This document shows, piece by piece, positions 17,326 through 26,699 of a stretch of DNA of 64,000 bases. The notes under the pieces were generated by a model, which was not told the origin of the DNA, made no database searches, and saw only the letters and a list, made by a program, of their open reading frames with translations. The stretch lies in NCBI RefSeq assembly GCF_016907555.1, contig NZ_JAFBCE010000001.1, forward strand, positions 1,922,001 through 1,986,000, given 5' to 3'. Numbering within the stretch: the first letter of the stretch is position 1; each line of letters opens with the position of its first letter. The DNA comes from Microbacterium laevaniformans (GTDB lineage Bacteria > Actinomycetota > Actinomycetes > Actinomycetales > Microbacteriaceae). Made by a program: the position numbers and the translations under genes.

Positions 17326-17556
17326 ATGGATCCACAGCCGCTGTCCGAATCAGAGGGCGCCCGCATCGCTTTCGGGGTGATCGCTGGTTTCGGCGTCGTC
17401 GCCTCAGCGATCGCATGGGCCTGGTACGGCCTGGCGCAGGAGGAAGCGCAGAACGAGCAGGGCAAGGCGGTCGCGGCGGGGACCTCTATGGCGGGGTTCG
17501 CCGAAGTCGTCGGAGGTCTTCCGCTCGTCCTGGGCATTGCTGTATCGCTTGACTGA
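17326..17556 (+). CDS. Small membrane protein of unknown function
   Basis: 76 residues with a hydrophobic helix (IAFGVIAGFGVVASAIAWAWYGL), a charged loop (AQEEAQNEQGK) and a second helix (GFAEVVGGLPLVLGIAVSL). Not recognised as a named family. A TAGGCT box 6 bases before the ATG and good codon use support it as a real gene. It is the last gene of host-like composition before the defence island. Confidence 0.55.
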   Translation: MDPQPLSESEGARIAFGVIAGFGVVASAIAWAWYGLAQEEAQNEQGKAVAAGTSMAGFAEVVGGLPLVLGIAVSLD

Positions 17557-17917
17557 TGGATTCGCGGATTGCGAGTATGCGCGCCGATCGGGTCACGAGT
17601 TCTCAGGGAGTAGGACGGCATCAGCTGGCTTGCCCTGAAGGAGCTGATTTCTTCGCCAACAGATCGACGCAAGACACCGTGCAATCAGGTCCGCCGAACT
17701 CGAGGATCGAGTCCGCGCAGAAACCCGCATGGCGTGAATCGCGGGCGCTCGGCGACGGGGAAGGTCAATCGACGGGCAGAAGCTCGATCCGCACGACTCC
17801 GGTTGGGTGCGAGCGGTTTGGCATCCCTCCGCGTGGAACGGTAGCGATGTCGCACACTCTGGATAGGCTCACGAGTGATCCCCCGTGAGGGCGACCATGG
17901 CATAGGAGACACACACG
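17557..17917. other. Gene-free gap at the left edge of the defence island
   Basis: Composition drops in GC here compared with the left side. Open frames (for example 17556-17888) have no domain character. A weak promoter is possible, with ATAGGCT at 17863-17869. AGGAG at 17905-17909 is the ribosome binding site of the methyltransferase. No integrase, repeat array or RNA gene is recognised. Confidence 0.5.
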
Positions 17918-19018
17918 GTGACGCTTGGATTCACACTTGGAGAGCTCTTCGCTGGGCCGGGCGGCATGGCTCTCGGCGCCCATGATGCGGCGCGAGCGAC
18001 AGGCACCCCACTTCAGCATGGCTGGGCTAACGACTACGACCAGAACACCGTCTCCACCTACATCGCCAACATAAGCGGTGCCACAGCGGACTCCGTGATC
18101 TGTCAGGACGTGAGATCCCTCGATATTGAATCCCTACCGCACATCGACGGGTTCGCCTTCGGTTTCCCCTGCAACGACTACAGCCTCGTCGGAGAGAATC
18201 GTGGCTTGAAAGGCGAGTTCGGGCCGCTCTTCGCCTACGGCGTGAAAGTGCTGGAGCATCATCAGCCGGAGTGGTTTGTCGCCGAGAACGTGAGCGGTCT
18301 CCGCAGTTCGAACGGCGGAAGGGATTTCAAACGAATCCTCGGCGCGATGCGAGCAGCCGGCCGCGGTTACAAGCTCACTCCTCACCTGTATCGATTCGAA
18401 GACTACGGCGTTCCTCAGCGACGCCACCGAATCATCGTGGTCGGCGTGCGAGAGGACGTCCCGGTAACGTTCCGTGTCCCCGCGCCAACCCACCCCCATC
18501 GCGATCAGTGGAAGACAGCTGCAGAAGCGCTAAGTGACATCCCATCCGGCGCCCCAAATCACAGGATCATTCGTCATCCAGATTCGGTGGTCCGCCGACT
18601 CGAACTGATCGACCCGGGCGAGAACGCCTTCAATGCGAAGCGAATGACGGACGAGCTCCGGCTGAACGTCAAGGGGGCCACGCTGAGCCAGATCTACAAG
18701 CGGCTCCACCCGGATAAACCGTCTTACACCATCACCGGCTCAGGCGGCGGCGGTACGCACGGATACCACTGGGCGGAGCCTCGCGCACTCACGAATCGAG
18801 AGCGCGCTCGTCTTCAGACCTTTCCCGATGACTTCGAGTTCATGGGCGAACGAGGCAGCGTGCGTCGACAGGTCGGGATGGCTGTGCCCCCGTACGGCGC
18901 CTTTCACATCTTCCGCGCCCTCTTTCGGTCGTTCCAGGACACGGCGTATCCCTCGATCCCACAGAACCTCAATCAGGATGGTTCGCCGGTCGGTCGTCAT
19001 CAGTTGGTTGACGCCTAG
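17918..19018 (+). CDS. DNA cytosine-5 methyltransferase of a GHKL/Z1 defence operon
   Basis: 366 residues with all core C5-MTase motifs: I (ELFAGPGGMALG, residues 9-20), IV (GFPCNDYS, catalytic Cys about 85), VI (ENV, 123-125), VIII (QRRHR, 167-171), a target-recognition region around 200-285, IX (RARLQTFPDDF) and X (VGMAVPPYGA). Motif IV reads PCN rather than the common PCQ, which I believe is usual in MORC-associated methyltransferases. It should protect host DNA by 5-methylcytosine. GTG 17918 has AGGAG upstream. The target site cannot be read from sequence. Confidence 0.92.
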   Translation: MTLGFTLGELFAGPGGMALGAHDAARATGTPLQHGWANDYDQNTVSTYIANISGATADSVICQDVRSLDIESLPHIDGFAFGFPCNDYSLVGENRGLKGEFGPLFAYGVKVLEHHQPEWFVAENVSGLRSSNGGRDFKRILGAMRAAGRGYKLTPHLYRFEDYGVPQRRHRIIVVGVREDVPVTFRVPAPTHPHRDQWKTAAEALSDIPSGAPNHRIIRHPDSVVRRLELIDPGENAFNAKRMTDELRLNVKGATLSQIYKRLHPDKPSYTITGSGGGGTHGYHWAEPRALTNRERARLQTFPDDFEFMGERGSVRRQVGMAVPPYGAFHIFRALFRSFQDTAYPSIPQNLNQDGSPVGRHQLVDA

Positions 19019-19110
19019 CCAGGAACACGGCACACTTCGGCCGTACCCCATCGTCTGGCAACGACGGCCAGGAGTACTCAGGTCCCGACAAACACCGCCG
19101 ATCAGGAGAG

Positions 19111-21834
19111 ATGATGTCGAGTTCACCACTGTCAGAGGATGACTTCCGAAGTGGCCTAGGAGCACTTGAGGGCATGCTTGCGAGCCAGCCCGGCAGAAAG
19201 GGCTCCGCAGCAGAGGCCGAGGCGAAGGCGCGCATCGAGCTGATGTTCCCGGGTTTCGGGATCGCTTATGACATCTATCTGCAGGATCAGCGGAACATCA
19301 TCGAGACGATACAGATCGGCAATCTCGTCAAGAAGGACGGGGGATACAGTTCTTGGTACAGCGGCCCCCGCGCAGCTGTCGGCGAATGGCCGGCATACAG
19401 AGAGACCCTGAAGTCACGGCTCCCAGACTCGGCGGTGAGGGCCATCGACGACTCGACGACTCGTATCCTGTCACACTGCGCCAATCCAAAGGAGCCCGGC
19501 GCGAGACGCAAAGGGCTGGTGATCGGCTACGTCCAGTCCGGTAAGACCGCCAACTACGCAGGCCTAATCGCGAAGGCCGTTGACGCGGGCTATCGAATCG
19601 TGATCGTGCTCGCCGGCATGTACACCAATCTGCGCGCTCAGACTCAACTTCGCCTCGAGACGGATCTGAATGTCAACGATGCCAAAGAGAAGGCGGGCGT
19701 CGCGTGGTGGTTGATGACGGGCAAAGACACCGACATCGGTCCGAAGAACACCGTCGGCATGATGGCCAGTACGAGCAACGTCGCGATCATGATCGTGAAG
19801 AAGCACGAAAGCCGACTCGCGAACGTTGCCAGGTTCCTTCAAGACATCCCCGATGAGACGTTGCGCAATCGCGCGGTTCTGATAATCGATGACGAGTCGG
19901 ATCAGGCGACGCCGAACACGAAGAGCGATCAGGACCTCGTGTCGACCATCAATCGCCGGGTGCGGGATATCTGGAAAGAGGTGCCGACCGGCACCTACGT
20001 CGCCTACACCGCGACGCCATTCGCGAACATCTTCATCGACCCCAGTGAAGAGGAGGATCTGTACCCCGATGATTTCGCGATGGTGCTTCCCAAGCCAGAC
20101 GATTACATGGGCGCTGACAGCTTCTTCGACGTGAATCAGGACGCAGATCACGCGGAGGACGAGGACATCTATTCCTTGTCTCACCTAGTCAGCCAGGACG
20201 ATGCCGACGTGCTTGTTCCGCACGGTAAAGACATCGAGAGCTTCGAGCCCGCGATAACGGATTCGCTCAGCGATGCGATTCGATGGTTCATCCTTGCGAC
20301 GGCGGTACGTCAACTGCGTACCGGCAAAGTGGCTCACTCGTCGATGCTGCTCCACACCTCGCACCGCGTGCGCGCTCACCAGCTCCTCAAGGACGCCGTC
20401 GCCGGCTTCACTGAAGGCATGGCTCTCAACCGTGATGACGAAGAGGAGGAGTTCCGATCGGTATTCGATCAAGAGATTGATCGGGCCGCCCACCTCCGGG
20501 CGGCCGAGGAAGCACATACGTGGGCGGAGGTGTGGGAGAAGACCAAGGAGATCATCGGGCACGTCACGATCAAGATCGACAACGGGCAGTCCGACGATCG
20601 ACTGACTTATCCCGATGATGAACCGCAGCTCGTGATCGCGATCGGCGGCGGAACTCTCTCCCGCGGACTCACGCTCGAGGGACTCGTTGTGTCGTATTTC
20701 CTTCGGGCATCGAACACCTACGACACGCTTCTTCAGATGGGGCGATGGTTCGGATTTAGGCCTGGTTACCAGGACCTCGCGCGCGTGTGGGTGGGACCAG
20801 GCCTCCTGGATGACTACTCGCATCTCGCGCGTGTTGAGCGTGAGCTTCGGTCAGAGGTGGCAGCACTTGAGGCGGAGGGGAAGACTCCGCGCGAACTGGC
20901 GATTCGCGTGCTCGCGCACCCTGGACGCCTACAGATCACGTCCCCAGGAAAGATGTCCAACACGATCGTCGTCCATGCCGGCTTGGGTGGAAGCCGGCGT
21001 CAGACGATCTACCTCGACCGCTCTCGCGCAGGAGCTCTTCGAGCGCAGGAAGCGGCTAGGACGATCGTGGGCGCGGCAGTGGGGCGCGGATTGACGCACC
21101 ACATCCAGGCGACGAAATCTCGAACGACAAGTGCATCACAGTTGTTCGTGGGTCTCACGAACAACGACCTCATCAAGTTCCTAGAGCACTACTGGGTCGC
21201 TGACTCGGATCCATGGCTTCAACCGTCCGCGATGCAGGATTGGCTTGAGTTGCACGGCGACGCAGTCACTTGGAACCTCGTCCTCGTATCCGGCCCCGGG
21301 CGGCTCGGGCAGTTCACCTATGCAGAAGGCATCGACGTGGGCGTCGTCAGCCGTGCACCGCTCAAGGCTGAGTTCTGGACACCGGATCGGCTTCCGACCT
21401 CTCCACCGTGCGGCTCCGACATCGTGAACATCAGGGCCCTGATGTCAAGCACGGACTCACTTCTCGACCTCCGGATTCTCGCTGATAGCGGCGTGCTTGA
21501 GGACCCGGACGGTCTCCTCGACTCTGCCGACACAAACGACGTCACGAGCGTCCGGCGCGTTCGTCAGGCTCTGGCGCCGAGCATGGGCGTGATAGTTCTC
21601 TACGCTGTGAGCGCGAATTCCCAGCCGCGCCCAAGCTCGAAGACGCGTCGAACGATGGATGCTCAGGAGGATCTGATCGGGCTAGGGGTGATCTATCCGC
21701 ACGCCGAGGCGGAGGATGACGGCGAGTACATCGCAGCCGAGGTTCGGCCCACGCTTAGCGACGACGATGTCGACGCAGAGGTGAGCACTCTTACCGATAC
21801 AGAAGGAGACTTCGTAGAGCCAGGTGCGGCGTGA
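19111..21834 (+). CDS. Z1-domain ATPase/helicase-like protein
   Basis: 907 residues. Walker A GYVQSGKTAN lies around residues 138-148, Walker B IIDDESDQA near 257-266, followed by AYTATPFANIF (motif III-like). SRGLTLEGLVVSYFLR and QMGRWFGFRPGY (about 541-555) contain the arginine-finger signature of the Z1 family (PF10593). Z1 proteins are superfamily II-like ATPases found with restriction enzymes and GHKL ATPases. It presumably translocates on or remodels DNA for the nuclease. It starts 92 bases after the methyltransferase, and its stop overlaps the next GTG start. Confidence 0.92.
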   Translation: MMSSSPLSEDDFRSGLGALEGMLASQPGRKGSAAEAEAKARIELMFPGFGIAYDIYLQDQRNIIETIQIGNLVKKDGGYSSWYSGPRAAVGEWPAYRETLKSRLPDSAVRAIDDSTTRILSHCANPKEPGARRKGLVIGYVQSGKTANYAGLIAKAVDAGYRIVIVLAGMYTNLRAQTQLRLETDLNVNDAKEKAGVAWWLMTGKDTDIGPKNTVGMMASTSNVAIMIVKKHESRLANVARFLQDIPDETLRNRAVLIIDDESDQATPNTKSDQDLVSTINRRVRDIWKEVPTGTYVAYTATPFANIFIDPSEEEDLYPDDFAMVLPKPDDYMGADSFFDVNQDADHAEDEDIYSLSHLVSQDDADVLVPHGKDIESFEPAITDSLSDAIRWFILATAVRQLRTGKVAHSSMLLHTSHRVRAHQLLKDAVAGFTEGMALNRDDEEEEFRSVFDQEIDRAAHLRAAEEAHTWAEVWEKTKEIIGHVTIKIDNGQSDDRLTYPDDEPQLVIAIGGGTLSRGLTLEGLVVSYFLRASNTYDTLLQMGRWFGFRPGYQDLARVWVGPGLLDDYSHLARVERELRSEVAALEAEGKTPRELAIRVLAHPGRLQITSPGKMSNTIVVHAGLGGSRRQTIYLDRSRAGALRAQEAARTIVGAAVGRGLTHHIQATKSRTTSASQLFVGLTNNDLIKFLEHYWVADSDPWLQPSAMQDWLELHGDAVTWNLVLVSGPGRLGQFTYAEGIDVGVVSRAPLKAEFWTPDRLPTSPPCGSDIVNIRALMSSTDSLLDLRILADSGVLEDPDGLLDSADTNDVTSVRRVRQALAPSMGVIVLYAVSANSQPRPSSKTRRTMDAQEDLIGLGVIYPHAEAEDDGEYIAAEVRPTLSDDDVDAEVSTLTDTEGDFVEPGAA

Positions 21835-22802
21835 CCGCATACGAACGCGTCACCCACGCTCTCGGATTGCTCGACCAGGGAACGCCTTCGCCAGGTCAGA
21901 TCAACGCGGCCCCCGTCGGCCCCGATCGCGACATCCACGAAGCTCGACTTGCCAGAGATCATGCCGGAGTCGTTCACCTTCTTGTCGCGCTCCCGCCCGG
22001 TCGTAGACCATTCGACTTGCCTCTTGGGGAGGTCCTGCCTGCCGAATGGCTGGAACAACCACTTGACGACGGGTCTGCGATGTCCCTCGATATCGCAAGT
22101 CACGATCCAAAGCTCACCCCCACATTCCTTTCGCTCGTCGGCGAGATGCTCAGCCGCGTCGACGAGTCTGGAGAACCATGCATCGATGCACTGATGCGAG
22201 TCCTCAATGCGTGGCGTGAGGCTCTCGCCCGCGGACAGCGGACGCTCTCTCGCCAACGAGCGATCGGACTGTTCGGCGAGCTCACCGTCCTCCTCAGGCT
22301 GGCGCAACTCGATCCGCCACGCGCACGAGCCGCATGGCGCGGACAGCAAGGCTACAAGCACGACTTCTTCCTTCGAAACGCGCTGGAGGTCAAGGCGTAC
22401 ACGGGCGGAGACTCCCCGGCTGTCGATATCCACGGCGCTCACCAACTCGATCCACCGCGGGGCGGCTCACTACACCTGTTCGCAATGCGCCTCGAGGAAA
22501 GCGCCGATGGTCAGACGGTCTCTGAGCTCATCGACAGCATTGACGCAGCCGGGATACCGAAGGGCATGCTGTTTGAACGCTCAACCGACGATTCTCCGAT
22601 AGTCATCGAGGACACCATGCGATTCGTGGTGGCGGGTGAGCGCCTATTCCACGTCACCACGGAGTTTCCGGGGCTACGTGTCTCCAGATTGGGACAGACC
22701 GCATTCTCAGCAGTTCAGAACCTTCGCTACTCGCTGCTGCTGGACGCTTGCCCTAACGCCGTGGACCCGGACGTACTTTCCGACGTGCTGGCCGACCTGT
22801 GA
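21831..22802 (+). CDS. PD-(D/E)XK restriction endonuclease, DUF4420-like
   Basis: 323 residues. The middle holds GLFGELTVLLRLA (Glu of the first helix), AWRGQQGYKHDFFL (active-site Asp at about 178) and ALEVKAY (E-x-K), the order of the PD-(D/E)XK fold in the family named PD-(D/E)XK motif protein. It is the probable DNA-cutting subunit. GTG 21831 overlaps the Z1 stop by four bases and its own stop overlaps the next gene, so translation is coupled. Confidence 0.85.
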   Translation: MTAYERVTHALGLLDQGTPSPGQINAAPVGPDRDIHEARLARDHAGVVHLLVALPPGRRPFDLPLGEVLPAEWLEQPLDDGSAMSLDIASHDPKLTPTFLSLVGEMLSRVDESGEPCIDALMRVLNAWREALARGQRTLSRQRAIGLFGELTVLLRLAQLDPPRARAAWRGQQGYKHDFFLRNALEVKAYTGGDSPAVDIHGAHQLDPPRGGSLHLFAMRLEESADGQTVSELIDSIDAAGIPKGMLFERSTDDSPIVIEDTMRFVVAGERLFHVTTEFPGLRVSRLGQTAFSAVQNLRYSLLLDACPNAVDPDVLSDVLADL

Positions 22803-24697
22803 GCGCCTCGGCACTGGGTTCCATCGAACCTCTCGATTGGTTCCCGAAGCAATTTCAGCCGGGCGATATGGACTCGACCGGAGGCGACCGGCTGCTGGGT
22901 CGGACCGAGCTCTCGCCTCTCGAGATTCTGATCAGGGAGACCGCACAGAACAGCTGGGACGCTCGCCTTGATGGTCGGAGACCGACGTATGGCCTCCACC
23001 TACGCCGCATTGACTGGAGAATGCGGGCGGACCTCGCCCGCCTGCTGCCAGACAACGAACCTGTCACCGCTGGCGGACTGCCCGACAATCCCTACGTTCT
23101 CGAGATCTACGATCGCGGGACGACCGGTCTGGACGGGCCTGTGACGCTGAGACCCGTGCCAGCAGACGGTCCTCGCAACTTTCAGGACCTCATTCTGAAG
23201 GTGGGGGTTCCGCGCGACGACGGCAAGGGCGGAGGCACCTATGGTTTCGGGAAGACCGCATCCTATGCTTTCAGCCGACGCGGTACCGTCGTCTACTGGA
23301 CGCGATGTTACAACGAGAAAGGAATCCTCGAGCATCGACTGATCGCGTCGGCATTCCGCGACTCCTACGTTGAAACTGGCGTTCAGTTCACGGGGCGTCA
23401 TTGGTGGGGTCGACGGGATGGCGACACCATCCTGCCCCTTGTCGGTAAACCGGCTGAACTTCTTGGCTCGCGTCTATTCACCCGCGGATACGAGAACGAC
23501 GAGACTGGCACCTCCATGCTTGTCGTCGACCCTGACCTCACCGCTGAGAGCCTGGGTGTATCCCAGGACGAGGATGACCCTGTTCTCGACCTGGCAACTG
23601 AGGCGACAACCTTCGCGGCGAAGGCCCGTTCGGCTATTCGAGTCCACCTGTGGCCCAAGCTGATCGCCGCTCCAGACACCGAGGAGCCGCCGATGGAGCT
23701 CGTGCTGGAGGTCGACAACTCGCGCAAGCCACTAGTCGATGCAACGATTGGGACGCTGGCCCTCTGGGGCACTGGGTTAAATGCCATCCGTGCTCATCGC
23801 ACGCAGAGCGAGGCATTGATTAAGACTCCGCAAGGCTTTCCGGTGCACGTGATTCCCATTACTCGATACCAGCGCACCCTCGGCCACCTGGCCATTGTCC
23901 CGCGATTCCAAGCCCTCGAGCGAACCGTCGGACATGACGACCTTGACCCGATCCGGAACCCTGCAATCTCGCGCATCGCGCTCATGCGCGGTCAGCCCGA
24001 GCTGATCGTTTCGACCGTGGACTGGACTGCGCATACCCCGCTGGAGGGCCTGGAGTGGTTGGCGGTCTACAAGTCTGCAGATGACTGGGACGCGGTGTAC
24101 GCCCGAACGGAGCCGCCTGCCCATGACGCGTGGGTCGCGAGCTCTGGCGGTGATGAGGGCCTCGTCGTCAAGGCCACTCGGACCAAGGTGATTGCCGCCA
24201 TCCGAGAGACCCTCTACCCAGAGCCCGCAATCGTGCAGCCAGCACAAGATCGAGTTCGAACGGGCCCTCTCGCGCGCCGGCTCGGCGCTCTTCTACCCGC
24301 ACCATATGAACCCCGCACTGACACCGGTACCGGGCGTCCCGATCGCGGCGGCCGCCGCAGCAGAGCTTCTGATCGTGCCCGCCGAATCGACGCAAGCCCT
24401 TCTCGGTTGATCGCGACCTACCACGACGGTCGTCAGCGGCAGCGTGTCGAGTTTGTGGTTCAAGGTGGTCCTGCGCGATCCCTGGTGCGTATCAGCGTCA
24501 GCGCAGTTGGCGACGAGGGCGTGCACGAGCCACTGGACCCTGATGAGCTCGAGCTCGAATGGATCGGGGCCGATGCAGCCGGCCGTTCGACAGCCCTCGC
24601 TGAGAGTGCGGTGCCAGTGGTTGTGGAGTTCACTGGCGCGGCCCGACGAGCACTACGCATCGACTTGAGCGCGGAGGACTTCGATGGCGACAACTGA
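22799..24697 (+). CDS. GHKL (MORC/MutL-like) ATPase of the defence operon
   Basis: 632 residues. The Bergerat ATP-binding fold is clear: N box IRETAQNSWDAR (catalytic Glu 47, Asn 51), G1 box YDRGTTG (105-110) and G2 box GGTYGFGKTA (144-153). The remaining about 480 residues carry a transducer-like domain and a C-terminal part with no family I know. Bacterial homologues in restriction operons were proposed as ancestors of eukaryotic MORC proteins. It may act as an ATP-driven clamp that licenses cleavage. GTG 22799 overlaps the nuclease stop by four bases. Confidence 0.88.
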   Translation: MSASALGSIEPLDWFPKQFQPGDMDSTGGDRLLGRTELSPLEILIRETAQNSWDARLDGRRPTYGLHLRRIDWRMRADLARLLPDNEPVTAGGLPDNPYVLEIYDRGTTGLDGPVTLRPVPADGPRNFQDLILKVGVPRDDGKGGGTYGFGKTASYAFSRRGTVVYWTRCYNEKGILEHRLIASAFRDSYVETGVQFTGRHWWGRRDGDTILPLVGKPAELLGSRLFTRGYENDETGTSMLVVDPDLTAESLGVSQDEDDPVLDLATEATTFAAKARSAIRVHLWPKLIAAPDTEEPPMELVLEVDNSRKPLVDATIGTLALWGTGLNAIRAHRTQSEALIKTPQGFPVHVIPITRYQRTLGHLAIVPRFQALERTVGHDDLDPIRNPAISRIALMRGQPELIVSTVDWTAHTPLEGLEWLAVYKSADDWDAVYARTEPPAHDAWVASSGGDEGLVVKATRTKVIAAIRETLYPEPAIVQPAQDRVRTGPLARRLGALLPAPYEPRTDTGTGRPDRGGRRSRASDRARRIDASPSRLIATYHDGRQRQRVEFVVQGGPARSLVRISVSAVGDEGVHEPLDPDELELEWIGADAAGRSTALAESAVPVVVEFTGAARRALRIDLSAEDFDGDN

Positions 24698-25586
24698 GTC
24701 ACGCCCCTACCGCGCGCCCTCTCCAACGTCAGTGCAAGCGCGGCTGGAAGTCGTGGATCCTGTCTGTGGAGACGAAGAGATCGCCGACGTGTGGAGCCCA
24801 GGCGACGATATTGCACTTCGCGGCGTGGCAACGCTCTCCGACCGATTCTGGATAGAGACCGGAATCGACAAGGGCGAGGATGTGCGTCTGGTTGCTGTGG
24901 CGACGTGCGCACCCGCACGGATCAGGTGGCGTGCGGACTCGCGCTTCGAGTTGAGCGACGAAGGCTGGACGGCGTCCGTCGATCTGACGGCGACCGGGAG
25001 CGACATGGCAGTATCGCTGAGCGTTGACCTGTGGGTGGTCGGACCGGGTCGGACCGGCAGTCCGGTTGCAGCGAACGCTGTACACGGGAGCGCCAAGCTT
25101 TGGCAGCTCGCTGCACCGCGGACCCTGAATCTGGAACGCGACGACGCGGACTTCCCAACTTCAGCGCTGTCGTTCTCCCAGACCGGACGCCGAGCCGTTC
25201 CGTGGTCCGTGGAGACAGTTCCTGACGCGGAACCTCACTGGAGCATCAGTTCGTCAGTACGTCTGTTCGTCAACACGGACATGGGAGCGTGTCATCCGAT
25301 CGTCGAAGGTACGGCAGCAGCGAGCACGTACGCCGCCATTGAAGCCGACGTTCATATGGCGGTCCTCCGACTTCTCGGCAGTTGGCGGAACGCCCTCGGC
25401 GGCGGCGAGCTGACCGCCCTTGCGGACGATGATTTTCGCTGCATAGCCGCGCTTGGTCTCGGCATCACCACCTCGCTCGGTCTCACGATTGACGAGGGAT
25501 GCCGCCTAGCGATGGAGGACCCGCTGGCGCTGACGAGTCGCTCCCGCGAAGCCCTCAACTTCCTAGAAGAGCAGGGTTCGCGATGA
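24684..25586 (+). CDS. Uncharacterised protein of the defence operon (300 aa)
   Basis: 300 residues with no motif I can name. The N-terminal 150 residues alternate short beta strands (VQARLEVVDPVCGDEEI, RFWIETGIDKGEDVRLVAVAT, WTASVDLTATGSDMAVSLSVDLWVV) and look like a beta-sandwich. The C-terminal part is helical (IEADVHMAVLRLLGSW, FRCIAALGLGITTSLGLTIDEG). It starts 14 bases inside the GHKL gene and its end overlaps the next ATG by four bases, so it is made with the ATPase and is probably a dedicated partner. Confidence 0.75.
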   Translation: MATTESRPYRAPSPTSVQARLEVVDPVCGDEEIADVWSPGDDIALRGVATLSDRFWIETGIDKGEDVRLVAVATCAPARIRWRADSRFELSDEGWTASVDLTATGSDMAVSLSVDLWVVGPGRTGSPVAANAVHGSAKLWQLAAPRTLNLERDDADFPTSALSFSQTGRRAVPWSVETVPDAEPHWSISSSVRLFVNTDMGACHPIVEGTAAASTYAAIEADVHMAVLRLLGSWRNALGGGELTALADDDFRCIAALGLGITTSLGLTIDEGCRLAMEDPLALTSRSREALNFLEEQGSR

Positions 25587-26314
25587 GCTACATCTACCCT
25601 CGGCTACCACGCACAGACGTCGAAAGCGAAATCAGTAGGCTCGAAAGGACTATTCAGTCCGGAGGGATTGCGCGCCCATTTCAAGATGGCGCGCATCATC
25701 CCGCAGCGACATTTCCCGGAGAAGGAGTCCCAGTTCCTGCCTCACATCTGCGAGCACTCCATGATGCCATCGGCGAGGCCGTCGCCGCCGACACGTCCCT
25801 TCGAAGAGGCGATCGAGACCGCGCCTTCGACAGAGCCACGGGCAATGCGCTCGCAGAATGGTTCGAGCAGGAAGGTCGCCAACAAGCATCGCATCCCGAC
25901 GTCTGGCCCTATCTCACGCTAGTCGTGCTTCCAGACTTCGCAGTTCAGCGCTTTGGGCCTGACTCACGCGGAAAGCTCCCAGCAGATAGGTATAGAGCCG
26001 GGCGACGCAACGTCTTTCAGCGCCTCTATCTTCGATCATGGATCCTGGGAGACCTGCTCAATGACCCAGACTTACCTATCTACGAAGATGAGCTCGTCGG
26101 CCTGATTGACCGAAATCTCTCGTCGGATCATCGCCTCGCTCGGCTCGTGAGCGAGCAGATAATGTCGCTGAGTCGCGCCTCCAGCCGCCGAGACATCGTG
26201 AGAACGGCGTTCAAGTCACTCCAGTTTGAGCTGCGAGTCACCGATCTGTCGGCGATGGAATCTGAGGATCTTCGCGCCCTGCTCGCCAATCTGTTTGCTG
26301 TGTACGTACCCTGA
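25583..26314 (+). CDS. Uncharacterised protein of the defence operon, DUF6339-like
   Basis: 243 residues from ATG 25583, overlapping the previous stop. An N-terminal helix pair (VESEISRLERTI, SHLRALHDAIGEAV) precedes a conserved-looking core: WPYLTLVVLPDFAVQRF, AGRRNVFQRLYLRSWIL, EDELVGLIDRNL. The core resembles proteins annotated DUF6339 in actinobacteria, which I recall near similar operons; this assignment is tentative. No catalytic motif is seen. As last gene of the operon it may be a specificity or immunity subunit. Confidence 0.65.
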   Translation: MSYIYPRLPRTDVESEISRLERTIQSGGIARPFQDGAHHPAATFPGEGVPVPASHLRALHDAIGEAVAADTSLRRGDRDRAFDRATGNALAEWFEQEGRQQASHPDVWPYLTLVVLPDFAVQRFGPDSRGKLPADRYRAGRRNVFQRLYLRSWILGDLLNDPDLPIYEDELVGLIDRNLSSDHRLARLVSEQIMSLSRASSRRDIVRTAFKSLQFELRVTDLSAMESEDLRALLANLFAVYVP

Positions 26315-26429
26315 CCGGCGCGCGCAGTGGCCGCCGCGAGGCATAGTCGCCAACTGGTGGCGCGACGTCGGCGCCGCGAGATGAACACTGGACCAGTCGG
26401 CATCGAGAACGTGCGTCAGTTCTGAGGCA

Positions 26430-26699
26430 CTACGCGTCGCCGTGCGGCTCCGTCAAGAAGTCTTCACCGAATGCATCCGTGAAGTAGCTCACCAGGGTTG
26501 CAGCAGCATTGCGATCGAACTGGTACGTCTGTGTGACGTGGCGCCTCCCGTTCGACTCGGCAGCCTTCGACCCGAATGAGGCGAGCTGCACAAGAAAGGA
26601 GCCTTGGCCATCAGGCACCAACTGAGCGGCGCACACCACGCTCGTGGGATGAGCTCCCGACTCGAGGTCACCTTTCTCAATCCGCTCGACCCGCGCCAC
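26430..26699 (-). CDS. Small hypothetical protein beside the defence operon
   Basis: 89 residues from GTG 26699, with a perfect AGGAGGA ribosome binding site 5-11 bases upstream. It starts ARVERIEKGDLESGAHPTSVVCAAQLV, continues QLASFGSKAAESNG and ends in FDRNAAATLVSYFTDAFGEDF. It resembles short soluble proteins of unknown function seen in many actinobacteria near mobile regions. It converges on the defence operon. Role unknown. Confidence 0.65.
   Translation of the reverse strand: MARVERIEKGDLESGAHPTSVVCAAQLVPDGQGSFLVQLASFGSKAAESNGRRHVTQTYQFDRNAAATLVSYFTDAFGEDFLTEPHGDA

Noticed and set aside
17556..17888. 110-codon forward frame before the methyltransferase
   Set aside because: Low-complexity, domain-free translation; the true operon start has its own ribosome binding site at 17905-17909.
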